From: an uncultured Clostridia bacterium | Lineage (GTDB): Bacteria; Bacillota; Clostridia; Christensenellales; Aristaeellaceae | Reading direction: 5' to 3' | Assembly (NCBI GenBank): GCA_934647165.1 | Contig: CAKUFA010000013.1 | Coordinates: 1-62,259, forward strand | Length of the DNA stretch: 62,259 bases | Part shown: positions 34,315 to 42,522 of the stretch, one piece after another | Layout of the letters: each line of letters begins with the position of its first letter | How positions within the stretch are numbered: the first letter of the stretch is position 1 | Made by a program: the position numbers and the translations under genes | Notes under the pieces: generated by a model | What the model was told of the DNA's origin: nothing | Databases searched by the model: none | What the model saw: only the letters and a program-made list of their open reading frames with translations

Positions 34315-34533
34315 GTGGAGCGGCTGTTTGTGTACTCCATGGAGCATGAGCGAACCATTCGTCTGATCTGGCAGGAGGAAGACGGCTGCCTGGTGCAGGC
34401 TAACGTTCGTGTGACGGCATGGGATGGACGGAACGTGTCTTTTGTTGCCCAGCGGCCCAAACGCGTGCGCTGCGTGCCCATTGAACGTGTGCTGTCCGCC
34501 GATTTCCGCAAGGGTGATGAGGGCGAAGGATGA
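34315..34533 (+). CDS. Small protein of unknown function
   Basis: The 72-residue product begins VERLFVYSMEHERTIRLIW and has an SH3-like alternating beta pattern (CLVQANVRVTAWDGRNVSFV) ending in RVLSADFRKGDEGEG. The size and the R.VRCVPIERVLSADF ending recall single WYL-type beta-barrel modules, which bind nucleic acid or nucleotides, but similarity is only suggestive. GGAGGG lies 7 bases before the GTG start. It sits between the GT-C-like gene and the lipase gene in the same operon. Confidence 0.65.
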   Translation: MERLFVYSMEHERTIRLIWQEEDGCLVQANVRVTAWDGRNVSFVAQRPKRVRCVPIERVLSADFRKGDEGEG

Positions 34534-34555
34534 CACCGAGGAGGGAAAAGGAACA

Positions 34556-36187
34556 ATGGATGAAACGATGATCTGCGGCTCGGAGACCCATGTGTCTTTA
34601 AGCAGCACTGCACCGCTGACCCTTCCATGGGTGCAGGATCCTTTCGGTGTGATGCGCCCGCCCTTGTCGCTGGATGCGATGCGCATGAGCGTGGAGTTGG
34701 CTGCGGCCACCTATGGGATGAACATTGACCCATGGATCAAGGCAGGCTGGCAGGATGTGACCATTCAGGTTGACGGCGACTTGACGCGTGGGATTGAGCC
34801 TTCGCCCAAGCCGGTGCAGTGGCTTACTTCCGCATGGAAGCTGCATCGCGTCCGCTCCCGCATGCAGCAGAAAAATCCCATCGGACAGATGGTGGGTGCG
34901 CTGCGGCAGATTGAGAAAAGCGATACCGGCAAGGTGTTGGTGATGTGTCATCCGGCGGAGAACGGACGGTATGTGGTTGCCATCAGCTTTATGGGTACCG
35001 GCGCACGGTTTTACGATTGGTTTTCCAATTTCCGCATGGTCAGTGAGGATGGCATGCACAAGGGGTTCCTTCAGCTTGCACGTCAATTTGAGGAAAATGA
35101 GAAAGACATTACCTTTCCCCAAACGGCGCATCTCCTGGGATTGGAAAACCTGACCCTGCGGCAGATCATCGAAGAAGCCAGGCAGCCCAACAGCCGTTTT
35201 ACGCTGTGGCTGGTGGGGCACAGCCAGGGCGGCGCGCTGGTGCAGGTTTATTGCCGCCACAAACTGGAAGAGGATCGGGTGCAGCCCGGCAACATTGTGG
35301 GCTATGGCTTTGCATCACCATCGGTAGCATCGGGGGATGCAGTGCAGGATCCGTCAGCCTATCCGCTGTATCATATCATCAACAGCGATGATCTGGTGCC
35401 GCGCATGGGCTCGCAGGTGCATCTGGGCCTGCTGTTGGTTTACCCGGCAGGGGAGGAGCTGAGAAGGCAATGCTATCCCTGGCCGAGGGATGAACAGAGC
35501 GTGCGCAACCGCATGGCGCTGCGTCCGCTGATGCGGCAAATGCGGGACACGGCCAGCTGCATCGAAATGGGCATTGCTTATTTCCATGTGCTGGAAAACC
35601 GCTCTCCTGAGGAAATGATGAGCGGCATGAGTGATGCGGCGCACAGGCATCCAGCGCTCAGACGTGTGCTCACAGCGGCAGATAACCGCGTGGACAAGCT
35701 GATGCGCTATCTCTGCCGCCGCTTAACGGCTGCTTATCATTCCATCACAGGCGAAGAGGTGGATAAGACGCGCGTAGCTGCCATGCAGCAGCAAATTGCA
35801 GAAGTGATGGATGACATAGGCTCCAAGGCCTTTTCTGCGGCGCTGCAACAGCTGATGGCGTATCCCCATGCCTGCGTGCGCAAGACAGGGGCGCTCATGG
35901 GATCGTATCCCTATATCACGCTTTTTGGCGCGCAGGAGCTGCGACCCATGGTATGGCGGAGCGGTCGTCCGCCGCGCCTTGTCGGCGTAACGGAGCTGGG
36001 CGTGCAGGCCGCGCCGCGGCAGCTGCAAGCACTGTACAACCGCCGCCGTGCGGAAGCACCGCGCTATCATCGCAATGCCCGGAGCTACTCTGAACAGCGC
36101 AGTCATCCCCAACGCCGACATGTTCCGCTATTGATGCAGGGGTCTGCCCGCAGCGGTGAGAAATTGGTGGAGGAGAAAAAGTCATGA
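34556..36187 (+). CDS. Class 3 lipase-like alpha/beta hydrolase
   Basis: The 543-residue protein contains a Lipase_3 core: an N-terminal KVLVMCHPAENGRYVVAISFMGT strand region (key parts), the nucleophile elbow LVGHSQGGALVQVY around residue 220, GYGFASPSVASGD and the acid loop IINSDDLVPRMG. There is no signal peptide, so it should be cytosolic unless exported otherwise. The C-terminal 200 residues are helical and basic and not part of the lipase fold. The substrate is unknown. The ATG at 34556 follows GAGGAGGGAAAAGG. The stop overlaps DUF1294 (ATGATGA). Confidence 0.83.
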   Translation: MDETMICGSETHVSLSSTAPLTLPWVQDPFGVMRPPLSLDAMRMSVELAAATYGMNIDPWIKAGWQDVTIQVDGDLTRGIEPSPKPVQWLTSAWKLHRVRSRMQQKNPIGQMVGALRQIEKSDTGKVLVMCHPAENGRYVVAISFMGTGARFYDWFSNFRMVSEDGMHKGFLQLARQFEENEKDITFPQTAHLLGLENLTLRQIIEEARQPNSRFTLWLVGHSQGGALVQVYCRHKLEEDRVQPGNIVGYGFASPSVASGDAVQDPSAYPLYHIINSDDLVPRMGSQVHLGLLLVYPAGEELRRQCYPWPRDEQSVRNRMALRPLMRQMRDTASCIEMGIAYFHVLENRSPEEMMSGMSDAAHRHPALRRVLTAADNRVDKLMRYLCRRLTAAYHSITGEEVDKTRVAAMQQQIAEVMDDIGSKAFSAALQQLMAYPHACVRKTGALMGSYPYITLFGAQELRPMVWRSGRPPRLVGVTELGVQAAPRQLQALYNRRRAEAPRYHRNARSYSEQRSHPQRRHVPLLMQGSARSGEKLVEEKKS

Positions 36188-36462
36188 TGACCGTGGCCGC
36201 TGCGGTGCTGGTGGTGATGAACGTGCTTGCCTTTGCATTCATGGGAATTGACAAGCGCCGTGCGCAAAAAGGCCAGTGGCGCATCAGGGAGCGTACGCTG
36301 TTGCTTCTTTCCGCGTTTTTTGGCGCGGCAGGCGGCACGGCCGGGATGTTTCTTTTCCATCACAAAACGCGGCAATGGTATTTCCGTTTCGGGCTTCCGG
36401 CCATGCTGGCAGTGCAGTTGGTGCTGCTTGCGTGGCTTGTGCCGCAAGGTTTGTCAATGTAG
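36184..36462 (+). CDS. DUF1294 small membrane protein
   Basis: The 92-residue protein has three hydrophobic segments and the DUF1294 signature MGIDKRRAQKGQWRIRERTL followed by FFGAAGGTAGMFLFHHKTR (key parts). The family has no known function. It overlaps the lipase gene by four bases and is 9 bases from rarA, so all are probably one operon. Confidence 0.93.
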   Translation: MMTVAAAVLVVMNVLAFAFMGIDKRRAQKGQWRIRERTLLLLSAFFGAAGGTAGMFLFHHKTRQWYFRFGLPAMLAVQLVLLAWLVPQGLSM

Positions 36463-36471
36463 GAGTGAATC

Positions 36472-37782
36472 ATGCAGGATCTATTTCATCAGCAGGAAGC
36501 GTCTTCAACACCGCTGGCAGATCGCATGCGTCCGCGCACGTTGGAGGAATTCATTGGTCAGCGGCATTTGGTGGGGCCGGGACGCCTTCTGCGCCGCGCC
36601 ATTGAAGCGGATCGGCTCACGTCATCCATTTTTTTCGGCCCGCCAGGCTGCGGCAAAACGACGCTGGCTTCCATTATCGCCAGGGCAACAAAGGCCAGCT
36701 TTGTGCAGCTCAATGCGGTAACCAGCGGCGTGGGGGATGTGCGCGAGGTGCTCAAGGCGGCTGAGGAACGCCGCACGCTCTATGGACAGGACACCTATCT
36801 GCTGCTGGATGAATGCCATCGCTGGAGCAAGGCGCAGAGCGACAGTATTCTCCCGGCTATTGAGCGGGGGGTTATTCGCTTCATTGGTTCCACCACGGAA
36901 AACCCCATGATCGCTATGACGCCTGCTATTGTCAGCCGGTGCCGCGTGTTTCAGTTCTATTCTCTCACGGAAGCGGACGTACTTTGCGCCATGCGCCGCG
37001 CGCTGTCGGACAAGGAGCGGGGGTATGGTATGCTGAACATTGCCGCGGAGGACGATGCGCTGCGCCATATCGCACACATTGCCGATGGTGATGTGCGCTC
37101 CGCACTGGGAGCGGTGGAGCTGGCCGTGCTCACCACCCCTGCAGAGGCGGACGGTGTGATTCACCTGACCCTTGCGGTGGCGGAGGAAAGTATCCAGAAG
37201 CCTGTGCTGCGCTGCGATGAAAGCCTGTATTACGATATGCTCAGCGCGTTTTGCAAGTCCCTGCGCGGGTCGGATAGCGATGCTGCGCTGGCGTGGTATG
37301 CCAGGCTGACCTACGCAGGGGTGGATCCGAAGCTGATTGTGCGGCGTATCATCGCCCATGCCAGTGAGGATGTAGGCCTGGCCAATCCCATCGCTATGCT
37401 GCAGGCTGCCGCCGCAGCGACTGCGCTGGATCATGTGGGCATGCCGGAAGCAAGGCTGCCGATTGCGCAAGCCATCATTGCTGTGTGTGAAAGCCCCAAG
37501 TCCAACGCTGTCAGCACTGCGGTGGACGCAGCCATGGCCGATGCGGAAAAGGGCGGCTTTGGCCCTGTGCCTGTGCATCTGCGGGACACGCATTATCAAG
37601 GCGCTTCACGCATAGGCTCAGGCAAGGGATATCTGTATCCGCACGATTTTCCCGGCCACTGGGTGAAACAGGAGTATATGCCGCCTGAGGTCAAGGGCAA
37701 AACGTATTATCACCCATCCGAAATGGGGCATGAGGCCACCATTCTCAAAAACCATCAGGTGCGAGAGGGGAAAAAGCCGTGA
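36472..37782 (+). CDS. rarA: Replication-associated recombination protein RarA (MgsA)
   Basis: RarA is an AAA+ ATPase related to clamp loaders that acts at stalled forks. The 436-residue protein has the family start LADRMRPRTLEEFIGQRHLVG, Walker A FGPPGCGKTT, Walker B LLLDECHRWSKAQSD, sensor 1 FIGSTTENP and the C-terminal tetramerisation part with DPKLIVRRIIAHASEDVGLA (key parts). It is of normal length. AGGAG lies 6 bases before the ATG. The stop overlaps the histidine kinase start. Confidence 0.96.
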   Translation: MQDLFHQQEASSTPLADRMRPRTLEEFIGQRHLVGPGRLLRRAIEADRLTSSIFFGPPGCGKTTLASIIARATKASFVQLNAVTSGVGDVREVLKAAEERRTLYGQDTYLLLDECHRWSKAQSDSILPAIERGVIRFIGSTTENPMIAMTPAIVSRCRVFQFYSLTEADVLCAMRRALSDKERGYGMLNIAAEDDALRHIAHIADGDVRSALGAVELAVLTTPAEADGVIHLTLAVAEESIQKPVLRCDESLYYDMLSAFCKSLRGSDSDAALAWYARLTYAGVDPKLIVRRIIAHASEDVGLANPIAMLQAAAAATALDHVGMPEARLPIAQAIIAVCESPKSNAVSTAVDAAMADAEKGGFGPVPVHLRDTHYQGASRIGSGKGYLYPHDFPGHWVKQEYMPPEVKGKTYYHPSEMGHEATILKNHQVREGKKP

Positions 37783-38687
37783 AGGTTAAGCAGCGCAATC
37801 TGGATGTGAAGAAAGCAACAATCTTTGCCATCGTAATCAACGCGATGCAGGTGGTGCTTGTCATTGCGGTGGCGCTGTATCTTATTTTGCCCCCGGCCAG
37901 CGCCATGGATCTAACACTCATGCGCTACATGGTGGTATTGGCAGCCATGGTGGTGGCCTGGGGCGGCATTGTGGATATTCGTGAGGCACTTTCCACCCGC
38001 CGTCTCCTTGGTCAACTGGATGACATGGATCACACGATTGAAGCCATGGAGGGGCTCAATAATAGCCTGCGCGCTCAGCGACACGACTTTCTCAACCATT
38101 TGCAGGTGGTCTACAGCCTCATGGAAATGGAGGAGTATCAGGAAGCGGACGCTTACATTGAGAAGGTCTATGGCGCTATTACGTCCCTGAGCCGCGTGAT
38201 GCGCACGGCCAATCCCGCCGTCAATGCGCTGCTGCGCATCAAGGTGGCAGCATGTGAGAAGGCCGGTGTGCAGGTGACGCTGAATATCCAATCTGCCTGG
38301 CGAGACTTGCCCATCCCCGGCTGGGAGATGTGCAAAGTGCTTTCCAATCTGATTGACAATGCCATTGATGCGTTGCAGGAGGTGATGGATCGCCGCCTGA
38401 CGCTGACCCTCACCGAGGATCTGCGCGCGTTCCGCTTCAGTGTGTCCAATAACGGCCCCATGATTCCGGTGCACAGCCTGGAGAATATCTTTCAACCGGG
38501 GATTACCAGCAAGGCTGCCGGACATGGTATGGGGCTGTACATTGTGCGGCAAACGCTGCGCCGGCACGGGGGAGACATCACGGCTGCCAGCGATGCGGGG
38601 GAGACGGTGTTCAGTGGGTTTGTACCGAAGAAAATTGCCGTGACAAAGCCTGCGGATACGCCGGACAATCCACCGGAGGAAGCGTAA
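37779..38687 (+). CDS. Sensor histidine kinase, Spo0B/GHKL type
   Basis: The 302-residue protein has two membrane spans within its first 65 residues with almost no external loop, then the phospho-acceptor helix LRAQRHDFLNHLQVVYSL (His near residue 103), N-box NLIDNAIDAL and G-box GHGMGLYIV, so the kinase looks active. The short sensor suggests sensing in the membrane. There is no response regulator next to it: the gene starts with GTG overlapping rarA's stop and is the last of the run. The H-box resembles those of CitA/DcuS and Spo0B-like proteins. Confidence 0.9.
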   Translation: MKVKQRNLDVKKATIFAIVINAMQVVLVIAVALYLILPPASAMDLTLMRYMVVLAAMVVAWGGIVDIREALSTRRLLGQLDDMDHTIEAMEGLNNSLRAQRHDFLNHLQVVYSLMEMEEYQEADAYIEKVYGAITSLSRVMRTANPAVNALLRIKVAACEKAGVQVTLNIQSAWRDLPIPGWEMCKVLSNLIDNAIDALQEVMDRRLTLTLTEDLRAFRFSVSNNGPMIPVHSLENIFQPGITSKAAGHGMGLYIVRQTLRRHGGDITAASDAGETVFSGFVPKKIAVTKPADTPDNPPEEA

Positions 38688-38766
38688 GTTTTCCGGGTAG
38701 AACACTGCAAAGAATAGACCTCGGTCTGTTTGCTGCTGTGCAATTTCTGGGATGCTCTGTTCCCCT

Positions 38767-38953
38767 TGTGGAAAAGGTGCGATGAAAAACAGGGGCTGTG
38801 GAAGACCAAGTCCGCAGCATGGACGATTGGCGCATGCCACATTCCACTAAATCCAGGCGAATCACGAAGGTTTTCCACAGACTTTTGCCGCTATTCATGT
38901 ATAAAACGGGAACAAGATATGAAGTTTCCCACACAATCCACAGTTTTTCCACA
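38767..38953. other. Cluster of DnaA boxes in a convergent gap
   Basis: The gap 38688-39138 between convergent genes has three exact DnaA boxes: TGTGGAAAA at 38767-38775, TTTTCCACA at 38871-38879 and 38945-38953, plus near matches TGTGGAAGA near 38797, TTTCCCACA near 38924 and CAATCCACA at 38935. No reading frame of quality lies here. The cluster could titrate DnaA, be a regulatory site, or belong to an additional origin-type element. Outside it and the dnaA region I noticed only isolated boxes inside genes. Confidence 0.7.
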
Positions 38954-39062
38954 ACCGTTGGTGAAAACTTGTTGTAATCAATGGCAGATACAGCATAGCG
39001 GGTGAATCGCTCCATGGATTGATAAGCCCAGCGGACGCATCCAGGCTGAAATGCACACAAAA

Positions 39063-39095
39063 AAGGGAAGCTGTAAAACTTGTACAGCTTCCCTT
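39063..39095 (-). terminator. Terminator of the DUF1292 gene
   Basis: AAGGGAAGCTGT (39063-39074) pairs with ACAGCTTCCCTT (39084-39095); the T-run follows on the minus strand. Confidence 0.9.
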
Positions 39096-39138
39096 GCGTT
39101 ATGTACTTGTTGGTTTTTCCTTGCTATCGAAAGAAGAC

Positions 39139-39519
39139 TTACTCTTCGTCGTCAGGCTCGTCGTCCTCATTGAGCTTGGTGGTTGCAACTTCGATCAGCT
39201 TGGCTTCCAGAGCCTCATCCTCAACGGGCACGAAATCGTCAAACTCTTCACCGTTCTCATCCGTGGAGGTCACAACCTTCATGATGTAGCAGGTAATTTC
39301 CTCGTGCTCACCGTCGCACTCACATCCACAGCTGCAACCATGCTCGTGGTCATGCTCATCTTCACACTCGGCACAATCGCAATCATCTTCCACGGCGTCG
39401 GTCAAGATAGCATATTCCTCGCCGTTATAGAAGAAATAATCCAGGATCTGCAACGTTACTTCGTTTCCATCTTCATCCGTGCCGGTGATCAGATCGTTCT
39501 GCTCTTCATCTTCGTACAA
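39139..39519 (-). CDS. DUF1292 domain protein with Cys/His-rich insert
   Basis: The protein (126 residues from the TTG at 39519) shows the DUF1292 pattern NDLITGTDEDGNEVTLQILDYFFYNGEEYAIL (key parts) and a C-terminal FVPVEDEALEAKLIEV. Between them is an acidic insert with about eight cysteines and five histidines (CDCAEC, HDHEHGCSCGCEC), a likely metal-binding loop not usual in the family. The promoter at 39694-39722 excludes the longest frame; TTG at 39519 has AAAGGGTGAT upstream and gives the normal family start, but leaves a leader of about 165 bases. An in-frame GTG further upstream is possible. Function of the family is unknown. Confidence 0.8.
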   Translation of the reverse strand: MYEDEEQNDLITGTDEDGNEVTLQILDYFFYNGEEYAILTDAVEDDCDCAECEDEHDHEHGCSCGCECDGEHEEITCYIMKVVTSTDENGEEFDDFVPVEDEALEAKLIEVATTKLNEDDEPDDEE

Positions 39520-39693
39520 CGGAATCACCCTTTCTTTTCGCGATCCATCAGGCAGCCTATGCACGGCGCGGATGTCAGCCGGCTGTGCTGTGGGTGGGAA
39601 AGATCCACCGATCCATCGGGAAGGATCCCAATCCGGGTCGTTGGCTGCGTTGTCGCTTTCTTTCAGCTTCCCTCTTCCCTTGGGTTCAGCCTT

Positions 39694-39722
39694 ATTATAC
39701 ACGATGATAGTAAATTTGGCAA
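39694..39722 (-). promoter_or_regulatory. Sigma-A promoter of the DUF1292 gene
   Basis: Minus strand: TTGCCA (39717-39722), 17-base spacer, TATAAT (39694-39699). Confidence 0.83.
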
Positions 39723-39745
39723 GGTTTTTTCCCAAAGTTTTTTCT

Positions 39746-39774
39746 TTGACTTTCCTTTGCCGTTACGGTATACT
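39746..39774 (+). promoter_or_regulatory. Sigma-A-like promoter running antisense to DUF896
   Basis: Plus strand: TTGACT (39746-39751), 17-base spacer, TATACT (39769-39774). The transcript would cross the DUF896 gene in antisense and reach the GNAT gene at 40049, which has no other evident promoter in the 40-base gap. Confidence 0.65.
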
Positions 39775-39798
39775 AAAAGAGTGTGCATAAAGAACATA

Positions 39799-40008
39799 TC
39801 AGTTTTCTGTTTTCTTTTTCAGCGGCTCCAGCGTGCCGTCCGGACGTTGGAGCTTCACGCCTTGGAGCATTGCCTCCATGCCCTGGCGGAAATCCCGCAG
39901 ATATTCCTGGCGGAGGGCGGTCTGCTCGGCCTTCTCCTCGTCGGTGAGGCCTTGCGCGGCCTGCTTGTGTGCCAGTTCGTTGATGCGAAGAATTTTTTCA
40001 TGATCCAT
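39799..40008 (-). CDS. DUF896 domain protein
   Basis: The 69-residue protein matches DUF896 (YnzC-type): ILRINELAHKQAAQGLTDEEKAEQ (key parts), then LRQEYLRDFRQGMEAMLQGV. Known members are small helical proteins; Bacillus YnzC belongs to an SOS-linked operon. GGGAGG lies 9 bases before the ATG at 40008; the longer frame overlaps the GNAT gene on the other strand and is not real. Confidence 0.93.
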   Translation of the reverse strand: MDHEKILRINELAHKQAAQGLTDEEKAEQTALRQEYLRDFRQGMEAMLQGVKLQRPDGTLEPLKKKTEN

Positions 40009-40048
40009 GTCGGAAAACCTCCCTTGTTTGAAAGGATGAAGTGTTTTT

Positions 40049-40501
40049 ATGGTAGAAGGCAAGTGGTTTGCACCCGGGAAATCTTTTCCCGAAGGTGAGC
40101 GCATTCGCCGTGCGGTGTTTAACCGCGGGCAGGATGCATTGGATGCCGAAAGCTGGAATGTCCTCGTCTGGCACGAAGGGGAAGCGGCGGCTACTGGCCG
40201 ACTCTGGTGGCGGGATGGCGCTTTCTGGCTGGGGGACATCGCCGTTTTGCCGGAAAAACGCGGCAAGGGGTTAGGAGATCTCACTTTGCGGCTTATTCTC
40301 TTCAAGGCGGAAACGCATAGCGCCCGCTTCATTCGTACCATAGCGCCTGTGGAAGAAACAGGCTTCTTTACTCGGCTTGGCTTCAAACCTGAGGGTGAGG
40401 CCAGCAACGGTATGCAGCCCCTTCTCCTCCGCGGTGAGGAACTGTGCCTGGATACCTGCAAGGGATGCACCAAAAACTGCCCTAACCGTCAGGCGGAATA
40501 A
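40049..40501 (+). CDS. GNAT N-acetyltransferase with C-terminal cysteine cluster
   Basis: The 150-residue protein has the acetyl-CoA loop LPEKRGKGLGDLTLRLIL near residue 72 and the motif ETGFFTRLGFKPEGE. It ends with ELCLDTCKGCTKNCPN, four cysteines that could bind zinc or an iron-sulfur centre, unusual for the family. The substrate is unknown. AAAGGATG precedes the ATG. The last 13 bases overlap the 3' end of the leftward Lgt-like gene. Confidence 0.87.
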   Translation: MVEGKWFAPGKSFPEGERIRRAVFNRGQDALDAESWNVLVWHEGEAAATGRLWWRDGAFWLGDIAVLPEKRGKGLGDLTLRLILFKAETHSARFIRTIAPVEETGFFTRLGFKPEGEASNGMQPLLLRGEELCLDTCKGCTKNCPNRQAE

Positions 40502-41454
40502 CGCCCTTTGCGCTGGCTTTGCTTTCGGCAGTGCAGCGCCATGGCGGCAATCCCGCCCATGCATAGTGCCATCACTGTGTAGTACAGCCATTTCAGCGCG
40601 CCGCGGTCAACGCGGAACTCCATCAGGATGCCCAGCGCAACACATGCAAGCGCCGTAAGCCACAGCAGCAGCTGTCGGCTTTTTTTCATGCCCTCGTTTT
40701 TCACGGCACGGCGGAAATAGATCAGCAGTGCCAGCAGGCTTTCCAGCAAGTACACCACCTGCTGAATGCGGACAAAGTGCACCACCATGTGCCCATCGTT
40801 GCGCAGGCTTTCCAGCACCACCTGCGTTGCCCCCAGCAGGATGAGCAGTATCAGCGTCACATCGCCGGGAACCGTGCGGCCACGCTTGCGCAGCACCAGC
40901 ACGGCAAGCACCAGGAAAATCACCAGCGCTGCCGCAGCTTCATAGCGGTATACCGGGTGAACCAGGTCGCCCATGCCATCGCTGATGCCCAGGAAGGAAA
41001 GCCAAGCATAGCTCACGGCACGGCCAAGTCCCATGCTTGTGCCGCTTTCGCTCAGCCGCTCAACCAGCAGCCCCAGCGGGATGCCAAGGCTCACTGCGTC
41101 CAGCATGTCGCAGGCAGGGATGTGCGTCCATTTGGCGGCCAGCCATGCGGCCAGCCACAATCCCAGCATTGCGCCTGCGGCGGAATAGCCGCCGTCCCAA
41201 AAGCGCAGCGCCAGCGCCGGGTTGGACAGGGTCGTCAGATAATAGGTGCAGTTGGCAAGCACATACAAAAGCCGTGCGCACAGCCAGCTCAGCGGCACAC
41301 TTAACACCGCCAGGCGAATGAACGCGCCGTAGCGCATCCGCTTTTCCCGGGCAAACAGCGCAGCGCCCAGCAGCACGCACATCATGGATGTGGCGCACAT
41401 TGCGCCAAAGCGCGTCAGCGGCATGCCAAACGCAATCCAAAGCGTTTCCGTCAT
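40489..41454 (-). CDS. Prolipoprotein diacylglyceryl transferase-like membrane protein
   Basis: The 321-residue protein has about seven to eight membrane spans and an Lgt-like layout: LCARLLYVL, WDGGYSAAGAMLG, and HPVYRYEAAAAL, matching the family's R-x(2)-Y, G-Y/H-x-G and HP-x(2)-YE segments. However, the core Lgt signature (GRxGNxxNxE) is replaced by VERLSESGTSMGLGRAV, so normal lipoprotein transfer is doubtful. It may use another lipid or acceptor. AAGGAG lies 6 bases before the ATG. It follows the glycosidase gene by 3 bases. Confidence 0.75.
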   Translation of the reverse strand: MTETLWIAFGMPLTRFGAMCATSMMCVLLGAALFAREKRMRYGAFIRLAVLSVPLSWLCARLLYVLANCTYYLTTLSNPALALRFWDGGYSAAGAMLGLWLAAWLAAKWTHIPACDMLDAVSLGIPLGLLVERLSESGTSMGLGRAVSYAWLSFLGISDGMGDLVHPVYRYEAAAALVIFLVLAVLVLRKRGRTVPGDVTLILLILLGATQVVLESLRNDGHMVVHFVRIQQVVYLLESLLALLIYFRRAVKNEGMKKSRQLLLWLTALACVALGILMEFRVDRGALKWLYYTVMALCMGGIAAMALHCRKQSQRKGRYSA

Positions 41455-41457
41455 GGC

Positions 41458-42330
41458 TTACTCCTTGCTGTCCAAGCCGAAGTCCACGGCCGTGGCAAAG
41501 TAGATGATGTCCGACACGGAGCGCTCGGCCGAGAAGCTCTTGTGAGAGTAATTCTCACCGTTGAAAACCATCAGCGCGCTGTTGCCGCCGTCCAGGTTAT
41601 AGGCCTGCGTGCAGCCCTGCTCGGCCATAAAGTGCGCCAGCGTTTCCACCGTGCAGCCTTTGGAGCCGCCCTGGTTGCGTCCGTCCACAACCACCAGCAG
41701 GTATTCCAGCTCACCCACCTGGCCGATGGCGCAGCGGGGTTCCTTGCCGGTGATGTTGTAGTTGTACTTGGCAGGCATGGCCTGTTCTTCGCCGTCAATC
41801 ACCAGCGCCGGGCCAAAGTTGAACACATTCACAATGGCGTCTTCGGCTTCCATCAGCGCCTTGAGTTCCTCAGCGTTGGAATTTTTCAGGATGTGGAAAT
41901 TGCCCTTGGCGTCTGTCACCAGCATATCGCGGCTTTTCAGGGGCTTTTTGCGATAGGCTTCGCCCATGCGCACCACATAGCCGCCTTCTTCGTTGGCAAA
42001 ATAGTCCCCACCGATGGCGACCACGGCGTTGTTGTCCTTTGCAATGGTTGATACGCGGTTGGTCTTCTTTTTGCCGAAGGGAGCGGCAAGCCCGATGCGC
42101 AGCTGGCTCGGGTCGGCAATCTTCACCCGCGCCACGTTGAATTGCGCGTCGTCCACCCACACGCGCTCCAGCTGCACGGTGAGGGTTTCATCCGTGTAGC
42201 TGTCCTCGGTGAAGTTAGCAGGGTCGGCCACATGGCCGGGGGTAAAGTCCATGGGCAGGGCGGTATCCGCTGAAGCCATGGCAGGGAGAATCATCAGGGC
42301 AGCACACAAGCACGCAAGCAGCTTACGCAT
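41458..42330 (-). CDS. Secreted phosphodiester glycosidase (NAGPA domain)
   Basis: The family cleaves sugar-1-phosphate diesters, as in the mammalian uncovering enzyme; bacterial members act in the envelope. The 290-residue product has a signal peptide (RKLLACLCAALMILPAMASA), VVAIGGDYFANEEGGYVVRMGE (key parts), AIGQVGELEYLLVVVDGR and the hallmark AYNLDGGNSALMVF. The ATG at 42330 is chosen since AGGAGGA sits only one base from the upstream ATG but nine from this one. It is 24 bases after a tiny membrane-protein gene in an envelope-sugar operon. Confidence 0.93.
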   Translation of the reverse strand: MRKLLACLCAALMILPAMASADTALPMDFTPGHVADPANFTEDSYTDETLTVQLERVWVDDAQFNVARVKIADPSQLRIGLAAPFGKKKTNRVSTIAKDNNAVVAIGGDYFANEEGGYVVRMGEAYRKKPLKSRDMLVTDAKGNFHILKNSNAEELKALMEAEDAIVNVFNFGPALVIDGEEQAMPAKYNYNITGKEPRCAIGQVGELEYLLVVVDGRNQGGSKGCTVETLAHFMAEQGCTQAYNLDGGNSALMVFNGENYSHKSFSAERSVSDIIYFATAVDFGLDSKE

Positions 42331-42354
42331 CAGGGTCATTCCTCCTTGCATTTG

Positions 42355-42522
42355 TCAATTGTCAAATAGGAAAGCGTATTCATCGTCTTCCCCGGCGGGA
42401 GCCTCGTTGAGGTAGGCACGCTGGGCGTTTTCCGTCAGGCTGCCCAGGGGCGTTGCAAGCGCCAGGGCAAACAGCATAGCCAATGTCATCAGGGTCAACA
42501 GGGCGTTTTTCAGGGCGCTCAT
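42355..42522 (-). CDS. Tiny membrane or secreted protein
   Basis: A 55-residue protein with one hydrophobic segment (MSALKNALLTLMTLAMLFALALATPL), followed by an acidic tail. GGAGGAG lies 6 bases before the ATG, and the start overlaps the stop of the glycosyltransferase gene (ATGA), which argues for real translation. The family is not recognised. Confidence 0.65.
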   Translation of the reverse strand: MSALKNALLTLMTLAMLFALALATPLGSLTENAQRAYLNEAPAGEDDEYAFLFDN

